A stretch of 64,000 bases of DNA from Meridianimarinicoccus roseus (lineage in GTDB: Bacteria > Pseudomonadota > Alphaproteobacteria > Rhodobacterales > Rhodobacteraceae). The notes under the pieces are model-generated. The model had not been told where the DNA came from and ran no database searches. It saw nothing but the letters and a program-made list of their open reading frames with translations. The first letter of the stretch is position 1; every line of letters begins with the position of its first letter. The stretch covers positions 153,278-217,277 of the forward strand of contig NZ_QGKU01000032.1 of assembly GCF_003172915.1 (NCBI RefSeq), given 5' to 3'. Of the stretch, positions 59,758 to 64,000 are shown piece by piece. Both the position numbers and the translations under genes were made by a program.

Positions 59758-60288
59758 ATGACCGAACTTATACCCGCCTGGGTGAACGGCACGCTTGCCC
59801 CGGTCGAGAAGCTGACCGTGCACCGGCAAGGGCTGCGGCATCAGGCGGTGTCGGTGTTCATCATGGATGGGCAGAACGTGCTGATCCAGCGGCGGGCCAT
59901 GTCGAAATACCACACGCCGGGTCTGTGGGCGAACACCTGCTGCACCCATCCCGCCTGGGGCGAAAGCCCGTCTGATTGCGCCGTGCGCCGCCTGAAGGAG
60001 GAACTGGGCATTACCGGGGTCTATCCGGCCAAGCGCGACACGGTGGAATACCGCGCCGACGTGGGCGGCGGCATGGTGGAGCACGAGGTGGTAGATATCT
60101 ACCTCGCCACGGCACCGAAGACGCTGAAGGTCGCGCCGAACCCTGAAGAGGTGATGCAGGTCGAATGGGTCGGTCTTTATGATCTCGCGGCCGAAGTGGC
60201 GCGGCGACCGGGCCGTTTCACGCCCTGGCTGCGGATCTACCTGCAGGATCACAAGGACGCGATCTTCGGAAATCTCGTTCGGGTTTGA
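59758..60288 (+). CDS. idi: Isopentenyl-diphosphate delta-isomerase (type 1)
   Basis: Isomerises IPP to DMAPP for isoprenoid synthesis. The 176-aa protein is a type-1 Nudix-fold enzyme: LTVHRQGLRHQAVSVFIMDG, the metal-binding NTCCTHPAWGESP (active-site Cys), the Nudix-like RRLKEELGI box, and EHEVVDIYLATAP with the catalytic Glu (YRADVGGGMVEHE). The ATG at 59758 gives the full domain; the ribosome site is weak. In Rhodobacter, idi supports carotenoid and bacteriochlorophyll tail supply, consistent with cytochrome c2 next to it, but no photosynthesis genes are here. Confidence 0.93.
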   Translation: MTELIPAWVNGTLAPVEKLTVHRQGLRHQAVSVFIMDGQNVLIQRRAMSKYHTPGLWANTCCTHPAWGESPSDCAVRRLKEELGITGVYPAKRDTVEYRADVGGGMVEHEVVDIYLATAPKTLKVAPNPEEVMQVEWVGLYDLAAEVARRPGRFTPWLRIYLQDHKDAIFGNLVRV

Positions 60289-60379
60289 TCGTCGGACGGT
60301 TGCCCGCGCAGTCCCCTGTTGCCTTCCCGATCATAATCCGCGCTGATGCGCCAGAGCCGCATGCCGGGGAGGGCGCGCA

Positions 60380-61411
60380 ATGGACAGCATGAAGGCCGCC
60401 GTTCTGGTGGCACCGGGCCGCTTCGTGATCGAGGCGCGGCCCATCCCTCGGCCCGGCCCGGACGAGGCCCTGCTGCGCATACAGCGCTGTGGCATATGCG
60501 GCACCGATCTGCATATTTTCCGGGGCCGCTATTCTTCCGAACATCTGCCGATGGTGCCGGGCCACGAATTCACCGGCACTGTCGCTGCTCTGGGGTCGGG
60601 TCCCGCCGCGGCGCGGCTGCGCATCGGGCAGAAGGCGGTGGTCGATACCAATATCGGGTGTGGGTCGTGCTACTGGTGCCGCCGGAACGAGATTCTTAAC
60701 TGTCCGACGATGCGTCAGATGGGAATTCACGCCGATGGCGGGTTTGCCGAATACCTCGTCGTGCCCGCCCGCCTTGTGATTCCTGCGCCGGATGACGTGC
60801 CCGATGCGGTTCTGGCGCTCACCGAACCGCTGGCTTGCGTCGTGCGTGCGGCGCGCAAGGCGCGGATCAGCTTCGGACAGTCGGTGGTGGTTCTGGGGGC
60901 GGGCCCGATCGGCAACCTGCACGTGCAGTTGCTGCGAACCATAGGGGCCGCTCCGATCATCGTTTTCGACACCGCGGCAGGCCGTGCGGCGCAGGCCGTG
61001 GGCGCCGATCACGCGGTATCGGACCCCGCTGCCCTGCACGGGGTGGTGATGGCCGCGACCGGCGGGCGCGGGGCGGACGTGGTGATCGAGAGTGTCGGGT
61101 CCGCCGCGCTTTACCGACGGGCGCAGACGCTCGTTCGCAACGGCGGGCACATCGCCGCCTTCGGGCTGACCGGCCCGGACGAGGCGCTGGAACTGGACAT
61201 CCTGACGACTGTTCTGCGCGAGAACTCGGTCAAGGGCTCCGTCGCCGGCATGGGTGAGAACATGCACGATGCGCTGACGCTTCTGATGCACGGTCGCATC
61301 GACACGGACCTGTTTACCCGCGCGGCATTCCGTCTGGACGACATTCAGGAAGCATTCGACAGTTTCGCCGACCGGCCAGACGATCTGAAGACCCAGATCG
61401 TCATGGACTGA
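60380..61411 (+). CDS. Zinc-dependent alcohol dehydrogenase (sugar/polyol type)
   Basis: A 343-aa medium-chain dehydrogenase. Catalytic zinc ligands Cys40 (CGICGTDLH) and His62 (GHE); structural zinc Cys94, Cys97, Cys100 and Cys108 ([16 protein letters not shown]); NAD(P) fold [16 protein letters not shown]. The relatives are sorbitol, xylitol, threonine and galactitol dehydrogenases; the substrate is not readable. The start may be the ATG at 60380 or an in-frame ATG at 60389. A glycerate kinase gene follows 29 bp later, so the two are likely an operon, perhaps in sugar-acid use. Confidence 0.88.
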   Translation: MDSMKAAVLVAPGRFVIEARPIPRPGPDEALLRIQRCGICGTDLHIFRGRYSSEHLPMVPGHEFTGTVAALGSGPAAARLRIGQKAVVDTNIGCGSCYWCRRNEILNCPTMRQMGIHADGGFAEYLVVPARLVIPAPDDVPDAVLALTEPLACVVRAARKARISFGQSVVVLGAGPIGNLHVQLLRTIGAAPIIVFDTAAGRAAQAVGADHAVSDPAALHGVVMAATGGRGADVVIESVGSAALYRRAQTLVRNGGHIAAFGLTGPDEALELDILTTVLRENSVKGSVAGMGENMHDALTLLMHGRIDTDLFTRAAFRLDDIQEAFDSFADRPDDLKTQIVMD

Positions 61412-61440
61412 GTCGCGGCGGCAATACGGAAGGACATGAT

Positions 61441-62724
61441 ATGGACGAGGGCACACGGGATTTCCTGAAGGGCCTGTTCGATGCGGCGGTGGATGCTGCG
61501 GATCCGCTGGTCGCGCTTCGCGACGCGATGCCGGAGCGCCCGCGCGGACGTACTGTGGTCGTGGGCGCGGGCAAGGGCGCGGCGCAACTGGCCGCCGCGT
61601 TTGAGACGCTGTGGGACGGGCCGCTGTCGGGGGTCGTCGTCACGCGCTACGGTTATGCCGCGCCATGTCGTCAGATCCGTGTGCTGGAGGCGTCCCATCC
61701 CGTGCCCGACGCGGCTGGCATGACCGCCACGCAGGCGCTGTTCGACGCGGTCGACGGTCTCGGGCCGGACGATCTTGTGGTCGCGCTGGTTTGCGGCGGT
61801 GGCTCGGCGCTGCTGCCCGCGCCGCCGGACGGGCTCACGCTGGAGGACGAGCAGGCGCTGAACCGTGCGCTGCTGGCTTCGGGCGCACCGATCGGCGTGA
61901 TGAATGCGATCCGCAAACACGCAAGCCGAATAAAGGGCGGGCGGTTGGCTGCCGCAGCTGCGCCCGCGCGGGTCGTCAGCCTTGTCGTGTCGGACGTGCC
62001 GGGTGACGATCCTGCGCAGGTCGCTTCTGGGCCGACGGTGCCGGACGCCGTGGGCGTGGCCGAGGCGCTGGCGATGATCGACAGCCGCTCCATCGCGCTG
62101 CCTGACCGGGTTTTGGCCCATCTGCGCGGCGGGCAGGCGGCGGCCCCGGACCCGGACGATGACGTGTTTGCGCGGCACGAGGTGCGGGTGATCGCATCGG
62201 CCCGGTTGTCGCTCGAAGCCGCGGCCCACGCGGCACGGGCGGCCGGCGTTCCCGCCGTGATCCTGTCGGACGCGATCGAAGGCGAGGCGCGCGATGTCGG
62301 GCAGGTTCATGCCGCCATTGTCCGCGAAGTTGTGGCGCGGTCCCGACCCTTCGCTTACCCCGTGGTGATCCTGTCGGGCGGCGAGACGACTGTCACCCTG
62401 CGCGGCACCGGCGGGCGCGGCGGCCGGAACACCGAATTCCTTCTGGCCGCGGCGCTGGCGCTGGAGGGAGTGCCCGGCGTGGCGGCGCTGGCCGCGGACA
62501 CCGACGGGATCGACGGGTCCGAGGACAATGCCGGCGCTTTCGCCGACGGTTCCAGCGCAGCCCGGATGCGCGCGGCGGGCACAGACCCTGCGGCGGCACT
62601 GGCACGCAATGACGCATGGGGCGCGTTCGGTGCGGCGGGAGATCTGTTCGTGCCCGGCCCGACCGGCACCAACGTGAACGACTTCCGTGCCTTCCTCATT
62701 CGATCGCCGACGGCGGAAGGCTGA
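61441..62724 (+). CDS. Glycerate 2-kinase (MOFRL family)
   Basis: Phosphorylates D-glycerate to 2-phosphoglycerate; older names are hydroxypyruvate reductase TtuD or GckA. The 427-aa protein has [19 protein letters not shown], the N-terminal domain with [32 protein letters not shown], and the C-terminal MOFRL domain ([34 protein letters not shown], and [16 protein letters not shown]). The ATG at 61441 has GGAAGG upstream. The preceding dehydrogenase gene suggests a shared pathway such as glycolate/glycerate or sugar-acid breakdown. Confidence 0.93.
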   Translation: MDEGTRDFLKGLFDAAVDAADPLVALRDAMPERPRGRTVVVGAGKGAAQLAAAFETLWDGPLSGVVVTRYGYAAPCRQIRVLEASHPVPDAAGMTATQALFDAVDGLGPDDLVVALVCGGGSALLPAPPDGLTLEDEQALNRALLASGAPIGVMNAIRKHASRIKGGRLAAAAAPARVVSLVVSDVPGDDPAQVASGPTVPDAVGVAEALAMIDSRSIALPDRVLAHLRGGQAAAPDPDDDVFARHEVRVIASARLSLEAAAHAARAAGVPAVILSDAIEGEARDVGQVHAAIVREVVARSRPFAYPVVILSGGETTVTLRGTGGRGGRNTEFLLAAALALEGVPGVAALAADTDGIDGSEDNAGAFADGSSAARMRAAGTDPAAALARNDAWGAFGAAGDLFVPGPTGTNVNDFRAFLIRSPTAEG

Positions 62725-62799
62725 AAGGCAACAGCAATCTCTTTGCTGAAAACAGCGATTTTCCGTTTGGTTTCAATGTCGGGATATAGGTGCCTAGGA
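62725..62799. other. Short gap between glycerate kinase and the IS5 remnant
   Basis: Seventy-five bases, AT-richer than the genes around it. I see no gene, terminator or clear regulatory site. The sequence CTAG at 62794-62797 precedes the IS5 end and fits the target preference of some IS5-family elements. Confidence 0.5.
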
Positions 62800-63903
62800 G
62801 AGACTGTGCTGAGGGGTGATCGGTTTTCCCTGTTGGACCGGCGCTGTTGCGCAAATCAGCTGATGGCCGCACTTCCGTTTTCCCGGGACACACCTATCCT
62901 GCGGCCGCGGTCATCGGGATACCGAGTGCCGTGAAGCGGTTGAGAACCGCCGCGCGAATCTGGACCTCTGCAACCCGGCGGTCGAAGGCCCGCGACATTA
63001 GCCGCTGGCCGAGCAGTTTCACGCAGTTCATTTTCGTTTCTACCCTGCTGCGGCGGTGATACCCGCTCCAGTTCCGCCAGAGCACCCGGCCCAAGTGCTT
63101 CGATGTTCGCAGGATCGCGTCGCGCGCCTGGGCTCCGGCGGTGTCCGGCTTCCAGGGCCTCGCATTCCGTCTCGGTGGGATGATGGCGGCTGCATCGCGG
63201 GCAGCGACGGCATCATGGCAAGCGCGGGTGTCAAGGGCACCGTCAGCGGTGACGGTGGCGATCTCCTCCTCCGCTGGGATCCGAGCAAGCAGGCCCGGCA
63301 GCATCGGCGCTTCGCCGACATTGCTGGAAGTCACCTCGAACGCCCGGATCTCCAGCGTTTCCTCATCGATCCCGAGGTGGAGCTTGCGCCAGACCCTTCG
63401 TTTCGAGCCGCCATGCTTGCGCGTGTGCCACTCGCCTTCGCCTTCCACCTTGATGCCGGTGCTGTCCACGAGCAGGTGCAGCTGCCCCTTCTAGAAGCTA
63501 TACGGGATGGTCACGTTCAGGGTTTTCTGGCGGCGTGACGGAGTGCTGAAGTCCGGCACGGACCAGCCGAGTCCGGACAGCTCCAGCAGGCTTGCCACGA
63601 AACCGGTCGCTTGGCGGAGCGGCAGCCCGAGGAGGATCTCGAGGGTGAGGCAGGCCTGCACCGCCGCGTCGCTATAGCTCTGCTGGCGCCCACGACTGTC
63701 CGTCGGCACGGCATTCCAGCTCATCTCGGGGTCAAACCAGATCGTCAGCGAGCCCCCGGCGCTTGAGCGCGTTCGCCATTGGTCTCGAACACATGGCGAC
63801 ACAATGGCTCACTGTAGGCTGGCCAGTTCCTGGTCCTGTAGGTCGCGCGCGTGGGTCTGCTCATGACCGCCAGCTATCATGCTGGATACGCGCAGTGAAT
63901 CCT
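62800..63903 (-). mobile_element. Degenerate IS5-family insertion sequence
   Basis: An IS5-type element on the minus strand with a broken transposase. The left end begins GAGACTGTGCTG at 62800. A weak inverted repeat pairs 62796-62809 with 63890-63903 (10 of 14 match), so the right boundary is uncertain. The element probably no longer moves by itself. Its position at the edge of the window leaves its other neighbour unknown. Confidence 0.6.
62894..63864 (-). pseudogene. IS5-family transposase, disrupted
   Basis: An IS5-type DDE transposase gene, broken in at least two ways. The C-terminal part (63469-62894) contains VDSTGIKVEGEGEWHTRKHG, with the first DDE Asp, and then ADGALDTRACHDA and GYHRRSRVETKMNCVKLLGQ. 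It joins the N-terminal part (SLTIWFDPEMSW, SDAAVQACLTLEILLGL, DFSTPSRRQKTLNVTIPY) in the same frame, but an in-frame TAG at 63493-63491 stops it. Further upstream, near 63756, an extra base in a G5 run and about 40 surplus bases put the start (MSRPTRATYRTRNWPAY, at 63864) out of frame. The family is clear from the residues; activity is not expected. Confidence 0.85.
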
Positions 63904-64000
63904 CCATCGACGAAGTTGCGCAACATGTGTAACCGCCCCAAGCGCAAGAGGGGTTTCGGATCTTTTTGGCGCGTCGTCGGGTGCTGACATGTATCCGGCC
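63904..64000. other. Unassigned right edge
   Basis: Ninety-seven bases after the IS remnant with no gene, repeat or site that I can support. Confidence 0.4.

Overview
This window is a piece of a high-GC alphaproteobacterial chromosome, almost certainly from the order Rhodobacterales (Rhodobacter/Roseobacter type). The assignment rests on gene order and protein type: the mnmE-mnmG-rsmG-parA-parB cluster beside rho and hemJ, the maf-aroE-coaE-dnaQ-secB-fxsA block, an alphaproteobacterial AddAB with AmgK/MurU, an HvrA-like H-NS protein and a Rhodobacter-type cytochrome c2. No species can be named from the sequence alone.

Layout. 1-4.4 kb: start of ribonuclease R, then the lysine/diaminopimelate genes dapE and dapD around an unknown small protein, a LOG-family protein and a DUF2853 protein. 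4.5-11.6 kb: an exported MsrA, a proline-rich membrane protein with a LytR_C-like tail, malic enzyme (maeB) and mutS. 11.6-16.2 kb: hrcA-grpE facing away from rph-rdgB-hemW and a DUF454 protein. 16.1-23.5 kb: the leftward partition and tRNA-modification block (parB, parA, rsmG, mnmG, mnmE, rho, hemJ) with three perfect 16-bp parS sites. 23.5-23.9 kb: an AT-rich gap with DnaA boxes, read here as the chromosomal origin. 23.9-30.5 kb: maf-aroE-coaE-dnaQ rightward, secB and fxsA leftward, then a Tim44-like protein, an Smr protein and hslU. 30.6-36.7 kb: a small membrane protein, an MFS transporter, hslV, and a two-component system with a Cys-free periplasmic molybdopterin-fold protein. 36.8-50.0 kb: a long leftward run ending in trxA (small secreted protein, hybrid kinase, AbrB transporter, tsaE, amgK, murU, addB, addA, trxA). 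50.2-56.8 kb: ctpA, gpmI, trhO, pncA, pncB and an H-NS protein. 57.0-59.5 kb: an ECF sigma factor, its anti-sigma factor, a secreted fasciclin protein and cytochrome c2. 59.7-62.7 kb: idi, a zinc alcohol dehydrogenase and glycerate kinase. 62.8-63.9 kb: a broken IS5-family element.

How the parts fit. The central 16-27 kb is the replication and segregation core. ParB would load at the three parS sites 3-6 kb from the DnaA boxes, and the genes on both sides mostly read away from the putative origin. The most interesting accessory signals are (i) the parS sites buried in rsmG and at the mnmG start codon, (ii) the sigma factor/anti-sigma/fasciclin module, which resembles mycobacterial SigK-RskA-MPT70/83, and (iii) two hybrid histidine kinases, each paired with a small exported protein. 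I found no CRISPR array, rRNA or tRNA gene, or prophage.
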